Source of the DNA: CAYYHA01 sp964471535
GTDB taxonomy: Bacteria > Myxococcota > Myxococcia > SLRQ01
Length of the DNA: 8,982 nt
Assembly: GCA_964471535.1 (NCBI GenBank)
Contig: CAYYHA010000177.1
Coordinates: 1 to 8,982, forward strand
Direction of reading: 5' to 3'
The translations under genes and the position numbers were made by a program. The notes beneath the pieces are model-generated. The model did not search any database and was not told where the DNA came from. It was given only the letters and a program-made list of their open reading frames with translations. Numbering within the stretch: the first letter of the stretch is position 1; each line of letters begins with the position of its first letter. This document shows, one piece after another, positions 1-6,921 of the stretch.

Positions 1-1549
1 GACCGCCGTGCTCGGGGCCTCGCAGCATTCGCATCACCTCGCGTGCGCCGTCGTCGGGATAGATGGCGGAGACGTGCATCTTCCCGCCGACCACCTCCTC
101 GGAGCGCCAACCCGTGATGCGCTCGGCGGCAGCGTTCCACAGCAGGATGCGGCCCCGCCGGTCGGCGGCGACGATGGCGTCGGCCGAGCTGTCGATGAGA
201 TTCTGCAAGAACTCGGTGGTGGTGCGTAGCTCGCTCTCCACCCGACGCTCCTCGGTCACATCCCGGAAGCTCAGCACGGCTCCACCACCGGAAAGCGGGC
301 TTCCGCTGACCGAGAGACAGCGTGGCTCCTCGCCGGGACCTCTCACCGAGACCTCGATGGGGCCGGCCGCCAGACCCTTCGAAACACTGTCGGCCAGAAT
401 CTGCAGGCGATCGTGGTCTTCGTTCTCGTAGCCGAGTGCGGGCAGCCGCCGGCCTTCGAGCTGTCCGTAGGCACTCAAGATCTTGCGGGCCGAGGGGTTG
501 GCGCTTCCGATGGTGCCCACCTCGTCGATGAGGAGAATGCCCTCGCGCACGTGCTCGTAGAGATCGGCGTAGCGCTCGAGGCCCGCGATCTTCCGCTCAG
601 CGCGAAGTCGCTGCGCCGCGACACGCTTCGACTCGTCCCGCATGTGCTCGAAGAGGCGCGCGTTCCGCAGCGCCACCGCCGTGGCCTCCGCCACCATCTC
701 GGCGAAGAAGCGATCCCGTCGGGTGAGCGCATGGGCCCGCTCCATGCGCAGGAAGAGCACGCCGGTCACCTGGTCCTCGAAGACGAGGGGGAAGAGGGCC
801 AGCGATCCGATGCCCTTTTCGATGAGGCGCTCACGTACGGGAAGGAGTACGGGATGCTCCGCGACCTCGTCGACGATGAGGGGTAAGCGTCGTTGCAGCA
901 CCTCCTCGATCTCGGGGTAGTCGGAGAGCGCGATTTCCAGGTCGTGGATCCTCTGGTCGTCGGAGGCAGCCATCACCATGCCCATGCGGCGGGACTCGTC
1001 GATGAGCACGAGCGAAACCCGGCTGGCCCCCAGCGACTCCGCGAGGCGCGCCACCAGGTCGTAGAGGAGCGAGCCGACGTCCAGGGTGGACGCGAGACGA
1101 CGGGTGAGCGCGAGCAGCTGAATCAGGTCCTCTGCCTCCGACTGCAGCTCCTTCAGCTGTCTCGCCGTATGCAGCTGCGAGCGAAGTCGGGCCCGCACCA
1201 CGTCGGCCACCAGCGGGCGGCGGATGAAGTCATGCACGCCCGCCTCCAAGGCACGGGTGGCGAGCGCGCCCGCTGCGTCGGCATCGAGGAGGCCCAGGAT
1301 GCGGGTGGCTCGCTGCGCGCCACTGGAGCGGAAGCCCTCGAGGAGGCCGAAGACACCCTCCGTATCGGCCAAGTCGAGGATCAGGATCGATGGATCGCCC
1401 GCCGTCTCTTCGAGCAGGCGGCGGGCGCCGGCGTGGTCAGAGGCGAGGAAGACCTCGAGGCCTTCCTCCCGCAGGAGGTCGCCCAGGTGCGCCATCGCCC
1501 CGCTGTCGGGGCTGACGACGACGCTGCTCTCGGGCGCACGACTCCCCAC
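1..1549 (-). CDS. Receiver-GAF-PAS-PAS signalling protein, probably a sensor kinase (3' end outside window)
   Basis: About 516 residues are visible and the gene continues past base 1. Residues 8-130 have the fold pattern of a response-regulator receiver: a first strand ending VVVSPDSG, the phospho-acceptor Asp59 in ILILDL, and a final strand DFIRRP. Residues about 145-300 read as a GAF domain (LASTLDVGSLLYDLV, then SLALFPLVFEDQVTGVLFL and FFAEMVAEATAVALRNARLF). A short helix leads to PAS 1 (about 326-435, YEHVREGILLIDEVG to VLSFRDVTEERR) and PAS 2 (about 443 onward, LIDSSADAIVAADRRGRIL, then WNAAAERITGW). Such proteins usually end in a histidine kinase core or an output domain, which cannot be seen here. 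The receiver lacks the usual acidic pair and conserved Lys, so it may not be phosphorylated normally. The start is uncertain: the GTG at 1547-1549 is the nearest one upstream of the first strand, 13 bases after the larC stop, but has no good ribosome-binding site. Starts inside larC are possible. Confidence 0.85.
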   Translation of the reverse strand, partial: MGSRAPESSVVVSPDSGAMAHLGDLLREEGLEVFLASDHAGARRLLEETAGDPSILILDLADTEGVFGLLEGFRSSGAQRATRILGLLDADAAGALATRALEAGVHDFIRRPLVADVVRARLRSQLHTARQLKELQSEAEDLIQLLALTRRLASTLDVGSLLYDLVARLAESLGASRVSLVLIDESRRMGMVMAASDDQRIHDLEIALSDYPEIEEVLQRRLPLIVDEVAEHPVLLPVRERLIEKGIGSLALFPLVFEDQVTGVLFLRMERAHALTRRDRFFAEMVAEATAVALRNARLFEHMRDESKRVAAQRLRAERKIAGLERYADLYEHVREGILLIDEVGTIGSANPSARKILSAYGQLEGRRLPALGYENEDHDRLQILADSVSKGLAAGPIEVSVRGPGEEPRCLSVSGSPLSGGGAVLSFRDVTEERRVESELRTTTEFLQNLIDSSADAIVAADRRGRILLWNAAAERITGWRSEEVVGGKMHVSAIYPDDGAREVMRMLRGPEHGG

Positions 1550-1562
1550 AACGCCGATGATA

Positions 1563-3002
1563 TCAGCCCCCGCCCTCCCGGCGCAGGGCCGCCGCAAGCG
1601 CCGCCTCGTAAACGGCACGCACCGGCACGCCTGCCGCCCGGGCGAGTCTGCGGCAGGCCTCGTACTCGGGGGCGTGCGTGAGCGCCTCCTCAGCGAGGCG
1701 CCCCACCTTCACCGGAACCGGTCCCCACGGCGTGGCGACCGACTCCACACGGCGTGAGAGTTCTCTCCGCGCCACCCTGTGCAGGCGCACCCCCAAGGTG
1801 GGCGTCTCGCGGAAGAGCGCCTCCACGACGGGTGCCTCCTCCTCCGGGTGGCAGAGAACCTGCAGCAGGTGGCCAGGCCGCCCCTTCTTCATGAAGGCGG
1901 GAACCACCACCACGTCGAGGGCACCCGCCGCAAACAGCGCCTCCACTGCGGCCGCCAGAAGCTCCGCTGGCAGGTCGTCCAGGTTGGTCTCTACGACGAG
2001 CACCTCCCCGGTCCGCGCCTCGGCCGGGGGCCGTGCACCGAGCACCGCGCGGAGCAGGTTGGGCCGATCCTCGAACTCACTTTGACCGGCGCCGTAGCCG
2101 ATTCGCTCTGGGCGCATCGATGGCATCGAACCCACGCGGTCGCCGGCCAGGGTGCGGAGCAGCGCCGCACCCGTTGGTGTGGTCAGCTCGCCCTCGGTCG
2201 AAGCCGGCGCCACCTCCACGCCGCGGAGCAGCTCGAGGGTGGCCGGCGCCGGCACCGGCATGTGTCCGTGGGCCGTATGTACGAAGCCTCGCCCCAGGGG
2301 CGGTGGCCCGGCGAGCACCTCCGGCGCTCCGAGCGCGGCGTAGGCGACAGCGACCCCTGCGATGTCGACGATGGCATCCACGGCACCCACCTCGTGGAAG
2401 TGCACCGCCTCGGGCGTGGTGCCATGGACCGCCGCCTCTGCGTGCGCAAGGCGCTCGAAGGCCTCGAGTGCCACTGCCTCCGCCACTGTGGGCAGCCCTG
2501 CCGCTTGGAGCAGAGCACGGATCTCCCCCCAGGTGCGGCCGTGGCCGTGCGCCTCCTGCGTAGGCCCGCCATGGCCATGCGCACTGGCCGCGTGCTCGCC
2601 GTGGGCGTGCTCGCCGTGGGCGTGCCCGCCGTGGGCGTGCTCGCCGTGGGTGTGCCCGCCGTGGGCGTGCTCGCGGTTGGTATGCCCGCGCTGCTTGCGC
2701 TCTGCGCTCGCAAGGCCCCCGTCACCCACGTCCCCGTGCTCGATCTCCTGCCGCCCCAACGCCTCCCCGGCCTCGACGGTGAGACCGCCAGGACCCTCGC
2801 GCCGCCCGTCCACGAGAACCGCCACGGTCCGGGCGCGAATCCCGTGGCGCTCGGTCTCTCCCACCTGAAGGCGGAAGCCCAGGTGTGCCAGGCCTCCTAG
2901 GCCCTCGCGAACGGTGTCGGGGTCCACGCCGAGATCGAGCAGCGCCGCGAGCGTCATGTCACCGGCGATGCCCCCGACGGGGTCGAGCCACAGGACGCTC
3001 AC
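1563..3002 (-). CDS. larC: Nickel-pincer cofactor biosynthesis protein LarC (nickel insertase)
   Basis: A 479-residue LarC (DUF111 family). In the known pathway it inserts nickel into the bis-thiolated pyridinium mononucleotide made by LarB and LarE, in a CTP-dependent step, giving the nickel-pincer cofactor of lactate racemase-type enzymes. Family motifs are visible in order: DPVGGIAGDM at 7-16, HFHEVGAVDAIVDI at 201-214, ETNLDD at 338-343, MKKGRPG at 371-377 and ETPTLGVR at 399-406. It is one continuous frame, unlike the Lactobacillus plantarum gene, which is split into larC1 and larC2 by a frameshift. Residues about 78-158 are an insert with 16 histidines between 107 and 154, making the protein longer than the roughly 400 residues usual for the family. 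The start is a GTG that overlaps the larB stop as GTGA, with a strong GGAGGAGGAGG Shine-Dalgarno tract about 7 bases upstream, so translation is probably coupled to larB. Confidence 0.93.
   Translation of the reverse strand: MSVLWLDPVGGIAGDMTLAALLDLGVDPDTVREGLGGLAHLGFRLQVGETERHGIRARTVAVLVDGRREGPGGLTVEAGEALGRQEIEHGDVGDGGLASAERKQRGHTNREHAHGGHTHGEHAHGGHAHGEHAHGEHAASAHGHGGPTQEAHGHGRTWGEIRALLQAAGLPTVAEAVALEAFERLAHAEAAVHGTTPEAVHFHEVGAVDAIVDIAGVAVAYAALGAPEVLAGPPPLGRGFVHTAHGHMPVPAPATLELLRGVEVAPASTEGELTTPTGAALLRTLAGDRVGSMPSMRPERIGYGAGQSEFEDRPNLLRAVLGARPPAEARTGEVLVVETNLDDLPAELLAAAVEALFAAGALDVVVVPAFMKKGRPGHLLQVLCHPEEEAPVVEALFRETPTLGVRLHRVARRELSRRVESVATPWGPVPVKVGRLAEEALTHAPEYEACRRLARAAGVPVRAVYEAALAAALRREGGG
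2592..2681. repeat. 15-base tandem repeat encoding the His-rich pentapeptide array of LarC
   Basis: Six consecutive 15-base units follow the plus-strand pattern GTGCTCGCCGTGGGC. Units start at 2592, 2607, 2622, 2637, 2652 and 2667. The first five differ only by C/T changes at the fifth and last bases; the sixth is more diverged. On the coding (minus) strand each unit gives five residues of the form HGEHA or HGGHT. Less regular histidine codons extend the tract to about 2538-2684. Because the unit is five codons long, gain or loss of a copy keeps frame and would only change the number of histidines. Confidence 0.9.
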
Positions 3003-3778
3003 GGATCTGCCTCCTCCTCCACCATCTCACATGCGATCCGTGCTGCGAGCTGACCAGCGCCGAAACCGTTGTCGATGTTCACGACGCAGACCCCCGCAGC
3101 GCAGCTGTTGAGCATCCCCAGGAGTGCGGCCAAGCCGCCGAAGCTGGCGCCATAGCCCACCGACGTGGGCACCGCGATCACTGGCCGTCCCGTCATGCCG
3201 GCGATCACCGAAGGCAGCGCCCCTTCCATCCCTGCGCAGACGACGAGCACCCCCGCGGAGCGGAGTGTCCCAAGATGTCGCGTCAGGCGATGGATGCCTG
3301 CCACGCCGACGTCGTGGACCTGCTCCACGCGAGCACCGAGCACGCGTGCGGTGACCGCCGCCTCGGCCACGACCGGGGCATCGCTGCTCCCCGCGCCGAC
3401 CACGACGACGGGCCGACCCTTTGGCTCGGGCACCGCCTCCTCACCGAGGAGGAAGGTGCGCGAAAGGGGATCGAAGGTGCCGTCGGGAAAGGCCGCTTCC
3501 AGCGCCCTCCCCTTGGCGGAGGAAAGGCGCGTGACCAGGACGGGAACCTCGGTGGCGGCGAGCGCCCCAACGATCTCTCGGAGCTGCTCTGGTCGCTTGC
3601 CCGAACCGAGCACCACCTCTGGCTGCCCGGTGCGCAGGGGGCGATGCGTATCCAGGGCGGCCTGCGCCTCGGCCAGCTCCTGCAGGGGGAGGATCTGCAG
3701 GGCCTCATAGGCGCGCTCTGGGCTAAGCTCTCCGTTCGCGACCGAGCAGAGCAGCGCACGCAGGGCCTCGGGTCTCAT
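2999..3778 (-). CDS. larB: Nickel-pincer cofactor biosynthesis protein LarB (PurE-like carboxylase)
   Basis: A 259-residue LarB. The known enzyme carboxylates nicotinic acid adenine dinucleotide at C5 of the pyridinium ring and releases AMP, giving pyridinium-3,5-biscarboxylate mononucleotide, the first step toward the nickel-pincer cofactor. The N-terminal third carries the LarB-specific segment DTHRPLRTGQPEVVLGSGK (43-61). The C-terminal two thirds are the PurE/AIR-carboxylase-like domain, with GAGSSDAPVVAEAA (128-141), VHDVGVAGIHRL (154-165), CAGMEGALPSVIAG (181-194), PTSVGYGASFGG (204-215) and SCAAGVCVVNIDNGFGAG (225-242). Cys226 in this last motif sits where family members have the cysteine that forms a covalent adduct with the substrate. 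The ATG at 3776-3778 is the start that best fits the family N-terminus, though no clear Shine-Dalgarno sequence precedes it. The gene overlaps larC by four bases and follows cheC after about 100 bases. Confidence 0.94.
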   Translation of the reverse strand: MRPEALRALLCSVANGELSPERAYEALQILPLQELAEAQAALDTHRPLRTGQPEVVLGSGKRPEQLREIVGALAATEVPVLVTRLSSAKGRALEAAFPDGTFDPLSRTFLLGEEAVPEPKGRPVVVVGAGSSDAPVVAEAAVTARVLGARVEQVHDVGVAGIHRLTRHLGTLRSAGVLVVCAGMEGALPSVIAGMTGRPVIAVPTSVGYGASFGGLAALLGMLNSCAAGVCVVNIDNGFGAGQLAARIACEMVEEEADP

Positions 3779-3878
3779 GGCTGCCGCATACCACGGCCCG
3801 CCCCAACATGCATCCAGGCGCCCATCGCCAGACGCGGGGAGGAGGGAGGGACACCCTACGGCCGCTCAGAGCCTCCGC
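3779..3878. other. cheC-larB intergenic gap, the largest in the minus-strand gene series
   Basis: One hundred bases lie between the cheC stop and the larB ATG. I see no hairpin followed by a T-run on the minus strand, hence no intrinsic terminator, and no convincing -35/-10 pair. The only local structure is the hexamer GAGCGG repeated seven bases apart just after the cheC stop. An extra larBC promoter cannot be excluded in such GC-rich DNA, where promoter motifs are hard to read. Confidence 0.4.
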
Positions 3879-4499
3879 TCAAAGCCCCAGGGTGCCCAGC
3901 AGCACGTCGAGGGAGCCTGCATCGGAGACGATGAGCACATGGCCACAGGTCGGCGCATCCCCCTCCACCTCCAGCCACGTCTCGAGGAGCAGCATCTCGC
4001 CGGGGGAATCGGGCGCGATCGCCAGGCTCTGGGCGAGTGTCTCGGCATCCCCGTGTACCAGCTCGGGAACCGAGGGGAGGAGCATCAGCCCCGTCACTTT
4101 GGCCACCGCATTGAGGTAGGCCGAGGCAACGATGTTACCCACCTCCATCAGGGCACTGTCCGACAGATCCGGCTGCCCGGTATCCGATTCTGCGCCCACC
4201 ATCTCGCTCGCAGCCAGCAGTGCCGAGAGGCGCTCTGCGTCGGCCTTCTCCCAGGCAAGGAGCAGCTCGCCCTCTGCGCCCCCGCGCAGCGCCAGCCGCA
4301 CGCCGGTGAGCCGGGGCCCGAGCGCGGACAGGCGTGCCCGGAGGGCTCCGCGGGGCTGCACCCTTGCCTCGGTGACGGTCATTCCCACCCGCCTGCCTCC
4401 GAGGAGCTGCGCCAGCGCCGTCGCAGCGGCCCCACAGCCGATCTGCGTGACCTCGCGGAGCGCGTCGATTTGAAGATGTGTCAGCGCGGCGGGATCCAT
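3879..4499 (-). CDS. cheC: CheC-type CheY-P phosphatase
   Basis: A 206-residue member of the CheC/CheX/FliY family, which removes phosphate from CheY-P. Family members carry the motif D/S-x3-E-x2-N-x22-P once per active site. The second motif is intact: Ser115, Glu119, Asn122 and Pro145 at exactly the expected spacing (ALMEVGNIVASAYLNAVAKV region). The first is only partial: Asp12 and Glu16 are kept, but Gln19 replaces the catalytic Asn and Val42 the proline (DALREVTQIGCGAAATALAQ). The symmetric two-repeat architecture and length near 205 residues favour CheC over single-site CheX. The start is taken at the ATG at 4497-4499. An in-frame ATG at 4583 would add 28 residues lying inside the end of cheA and unlike the family N-terminus. 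The gene begins 25 bases after the cheA stop. No cheD, the usual CheC partner in Bacillus, is visible. Confidence 0.92.
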   Translation of the reverse strand: MDPAALTHLQIDALREVTQIGCGAAATALAQLLGGRRVGMTVTEARVQPRGALRARLSALGPRLTGVRLALRGGAEGELLLAWEKADAERLSALLAASEMVGAESDTGQPDLSDSALMEVGNIVASAYLNAVAKVTGLMLLPSVPELVHGDAETLAQSLAIAPDSPGEMLLLETWLEVEGDAPTCGHVLIVSDAGSLDVLLGTLGL

Positions 4500-4524
4500 G
4501 GGTGGCTTCAGTCTAGACCACTTT

Positions 4525-6480
4525 TCACGCGCCGACCTCTCGCGCGAGTGCAGCCATGTCCAGGACGAGCAGCGGGCGGCCATCGGGAAGCAGCGTCACG
4601 CCGGAGAGGCCGGCGATGGCATCGAGAGGGCGGGTGAGCGGTTTGATCACCGCCTCGAGATGTCCAGCGATGCGATCGACCGAGAGGGCGAAGAGCGCAC
4701 GCCCCTCCCCTTCGCCGACCACATAGGGGATGCGCGGGCCCGGCGACGCCGTGAGCCCCAGAGCCTCCGCGAGGGACCAGGCGGGGACGAGCCCCTCTTG
4801 GTAGGGGACGAGGAGCTGCCCCCCGCTCTCACTCGCTTGGCGCTGCTCGAGCTCGACCACCTGCAGCACCTTGGTGATGGGCAGACCGAAGAGATCGTCG
4901 CCCACGCCGACGAGTAGCAGGCGCTGTATTGCGACGGTCAGGGGCAGACGAAGCCGAAAGGTGGTGCCGCGGCCTGGCAGGCTCTCGATCTCGAGTCCAC
5001 CTCCGAGGGACTCCACCGCTGCCTTCACCGCGTCCATGCCCACACCGCGACCGGAGATCTGGGAGACCTCCGTCCGGGTCGAGAGTCCGGGGAGGCAAGC
5101 GAGCATCAGAAGCTCCGACTCCGAAAGCGCCTCTGCTTGGCGATGGCTCAGATGCCCTGCCTCGACCGCCGCCCGCCGCAGGCGTTCCCGGTCGAAGCCC
5201 CGTCCATCGTCGGCGACCTCGAGTACCACCACGTCGCGATCGCGCTGGGCGGATACGGAGATCCTTCCCGCGCGCGGTTTGCCCGCTGCATCACGCGCGT
5301 CGGGCGCCTCGATGCCGTGGTCCACCGCATTCCGGATGAGGTGCGTCAGGGGAGCCTCGAGCTCGTCGAGGATGGCGCGATCGAGTTCGATCTCACCTCC
5401 CTCCACTGTGACCTGCACCTCCTTCCCCAGGGTACGCGCCACCTCCCGAGCGATGCGAGGGATCTTGTCGGTGAGCGAGGCCAGCGGCGTCATGCGGGTG
5501 GCCATCACCTGCGCATGGAGACCGCGTACGATGCTCTCGAGGCGGTCGAGGGCGTCGTCCACGGGCGTGCGCTCCTCCCCCTCGCCTCGGCCCACGAGCC
5601 CCCGGAGCCGGTCGGAGGCGAGGATCAGCTCGCCCACCGTATCCATGAAGCCATCGAGGAGGTCGGTGCGGATGCGCACGGTTCGTCCCGAACTACGCGA
5701 GGGGGGCTCCCTCGGAGGCGCCGGGGGCGAGAGCTCCGGCTCGGGACGGTAGGGCTCGATCTGTACCGCGGCCAACTCTGAAACGGTGGACAGCTGCTTC
5801 TCTACCGCGCGACGCCCCTCGTCGGTGGCCAGCACGATCTCGAGGCGGCGGTCGGGAAGGCGGCCGGCCTTCAGCTCGCCCAGGCTCGGCGAGGTTCGGT
5901 GAATCCGCCCCACCGTGGAGAGGCGCTTGTAGACGAGAAAGCCTCGCACGCCGGGCACCTTCGAGGTGCCGGCAATCTCGACCAGGACCCGGAGCATGGG
6001 GAGTTCGGCATCGCGCGCCTCCCCCTCGCCTGCTGCAGGCGCGGCCGCCGCGGCACCATCGGAGGTTGTCCGTTCGGCGCGGGCCTCGATCTGGACGCGG
6101 CATGCCTTCAGGCGGCGCACCAGCCGCTCCCAGTCCAGGTCTACCGACCCCATCGAACCGCCTTCGGCTGCCGCCGACACGAGCTTCGAGATCGCATCGG
6201 TCGCTCCAAGCGCGAGATCGATCTCCTCATGCTGGAGTGGTAGCGAAGCGCGGCGGAGCACCTCGAAGACATCCTCGAGCTCGTGGGCAATCGCCGCGAT
6301 GGGCTCGAAACCCATGGACGCGGCCATGCCCTTCACCGAATGGGCATGGCGAAAGATCTCATCGACGAGGGTGGGAGAGTGCTCCCGCTCCAGCTCTACG
6401 AGCCGTCGGCCGATGGCATCGAGATGCTCGGTGGACTCGTGGACGAAGAGGTCCAGGTACTTGGACATGTCCTGGGCCAT
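4525..6480 (-). CDS. cheA: Chemotaxis histidine kinase CheA
   Basis: A 651-residue CheA with the full P1-P5 layout. P1 (HPt, about 1-105) carries the phosphorylated His47 in FRHAHSVKGMA. P2-like residues about 160-245 contain VPGVRGFLVYKRLSTVG, which resembles the CheY-binding P2 domain of the Thermotoga/Bacillus type; it is flanked by an Ala-rich linker (about 139-153) and a Pro-rich linker (about 244-265). P3 (about 268-335) is the dimerisation helix pair. P4 (about 350-512) has the N box HLIRNAVDHG (380-389), DDGRGFD (424-430), GRGVGMDAV (477-485) and GRGTTF (503-508), so ATP binding looks intact. P5 (about 513-650) is the CheW-like coupling domain. It would autophosphorylate in a receptor-CheW array and pass phosphate to the CheY encoded just upstream. 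No receiver is fused at the end, consistent with a separate CheY. The ATG at 6478-6480 is the only start candidate in frame after the cheY stop apart from Met5. Confidence 0.97.
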   Translation of the reverse strand: MAQDMSKYLDLFVHESTEHLDAIGRRLVELEREHSPTLVDEIFRHAHSVKGMAASMGFEPIAAIAHELEDVFEVLRRASLPLQHEEIDLALGATDAISKLVSAAAEGGSMGSVDLDWERLVRRLKACRVQIEARAERTTSDGAAAAAPAAGEGEARDAELPMLRVLVEIAGTSKVPGVRGFLVYKRLSTVGRIHRTSPSLGELKAGRLPDRRLEIVLATDEGRRAVEKQLSTVSELAAVQIEPYRPEPELSPPAPPREPPSRSSGRTVRIRTDLLDGFMDTVGELILASDRLRGLVGRGEGEERTPVDDALDRLESIVRGLHAQVMATRMTPLASLTDKIPRIAREVARTLGKEVQVTVEGGEIELDRAILDELEAPLTHLIRNAVDHGIEAPDARDAAGKPRAGRISVSAQRDRDVVVLEVADDGRGFDRERLRRAAVEAGHLSHRQAEALSESELLMLACLPGLSTRTEVSQISGRGVGMDAVKAAVESLGGGLEIESLPGRGTTFRLRLPLTVAIQRLLLVGVGDDLFGLPITKVLQVVELEQRQASESGGQLLVPYQEGLVPAWSLAEALGLTASPGPRIPYVVGEGEGRALFALSVDRIAGHLEAVIKPLTRPLDAIAGLSGVTLLPDGRPLLVLDMAALAREVGA

Positions 6481-6491
6481 TCGACACGTCG

Positions 6492-6522
6492 AGGTGCCAT
6501 CACCGGGGCACCTGGTCCTCCT
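6492..6522 (-). promoter_or_regulatory. Displaced Shine-Dalgarno and hairpin between cheY and cheA
   Basis: On the minus strand AGGAGG (6522-6517) overlaps the TAG stop of cheY but lies 36 bases before the cheA ATG. Between them is a perfect 7-base-pair inverted repeat, AGGTGCC (6513-6507) and GGCACCT (6498-6492), with an 8-base loop. No in-frame start codon exists closer to AGGAGG, and no Shine-Dalgarno sequence lies next to the ATG. If the hairpin forms, the distance from AGGAGG to ATG falls to about 14 bases. A role in cheA translation is inferred. Confidence 0.45.
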
Positions 6523-6892
6523 ATGCCTCGCCGAGGACCTTGCGAACGACCTGCAGGACCTCCTCGGCCTTGAACGGCTTGACGATGAAATCGGCGGCGC
6601 CGGCCTCGATGGCCTCCATGACCAGCTGCTCCTGGCCCAGCGCCGAGCACATGACGATCACCGCATCGGGGTCGACCTTCATGATCTCCCGGGTGGCTTC
6701 GATCCCACTCTTGAAGGGCATCACGATGTCCATCGTGACCAGGTCGGGACGCAGTTCCTTGAACTTTTCCACCGCCTCGAGCCCATGCGTCGCCTCGCCC
6801 ACAACCTCGAAATCTCCGGCCTGCGCGAAGATGTCCTTGATCATGTTCCGCATGAAGATGGCATCGTCCACCACCAGAACACGACGTGGCAT
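6521..6892 (-). CDS. cheY: Chemotaxis response regulator CheY
   Basis: A 123-residue single-domain receiver with every catalytic residue present: Asp9 and Asp10 (VLVVDDAIFMR), phospho-acceptor Asp55 (LVTMDIVMP), Ser83 at the Ser/Thr switch position (IVMCSALG) and Lys105 (DFIVKPF). The wording of the motifs resembles CheY of Bacillus and Thermotoga, the lineage type that works with CheC phosphatases. It has no output domain, so it should act by binding a target such as a flagellar or pilus motor component, or another regulator; the target is not visible here. The ATG at 6890-6892 is preferred because AAGGGAG lies 7 bases upstream and the protein then begins just before the first strand. An in-frame GTG at 6923-6925 overlaps the cheW stop as GTGA and would add 11 residues. 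Its phosphate donor should be the CheA encoded 40 bases downstream. Confidence 0.96.
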   Translation of the reverse strand: MPRRVLVVDDAIFMRNMIKDIFAQAGDFEVVGEATHGLEAVEKFKELRPDLVTMDIVMPFKSGIEATREIMKVDPDAVIVMCSALGQEQLVMEAIEAGAADFIVKPFKAEEVLQVVRKVLGEA

Positions 6893-6921
6893 CGAGTGTC
6901 TCCCTTCACCCATCGACCCTA

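Noticed and set aside
893..1681. Plus-strand open frame across the receiver and the larC end
   Set aside because: It is antisense to the receiver-GAF protein, whose domain motifs read clearly on the minus strand.
2592..2681. Tandem repeat considered as a CRISPR array or iteron
   Set aside because: Units are contiguous 15-mers without spacers, lie inside a coding region and keep frame, so they are a protein-coding repeat.
1779..2900. Long plus-strand open frame opposite larC with repeated VGVLAVGVPA-type residues
   Set aside because: It is the antisense shadow of larC. The repeat-like protein is just the complement of the His-coding 15-base repeat, and larC motifs establish the minus strand as coding.
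3840..3885. Possible -35/-10 promoter for larBC on the minus strand (TTGAGC, 18 bases, TAGGGT)
   Set aside because: Only 4/6 and 3/6 matches to the consensus, and the first box overlaps the cheC stop. Too weak to call.
4500..4583. Extended cheC start at 4583 adding 28 residues
   Set aside because: The extra residues are encoded inside the end of cheA and do not resemble a CheC N-terminus. The ATG at 4497-4499 fits the family.
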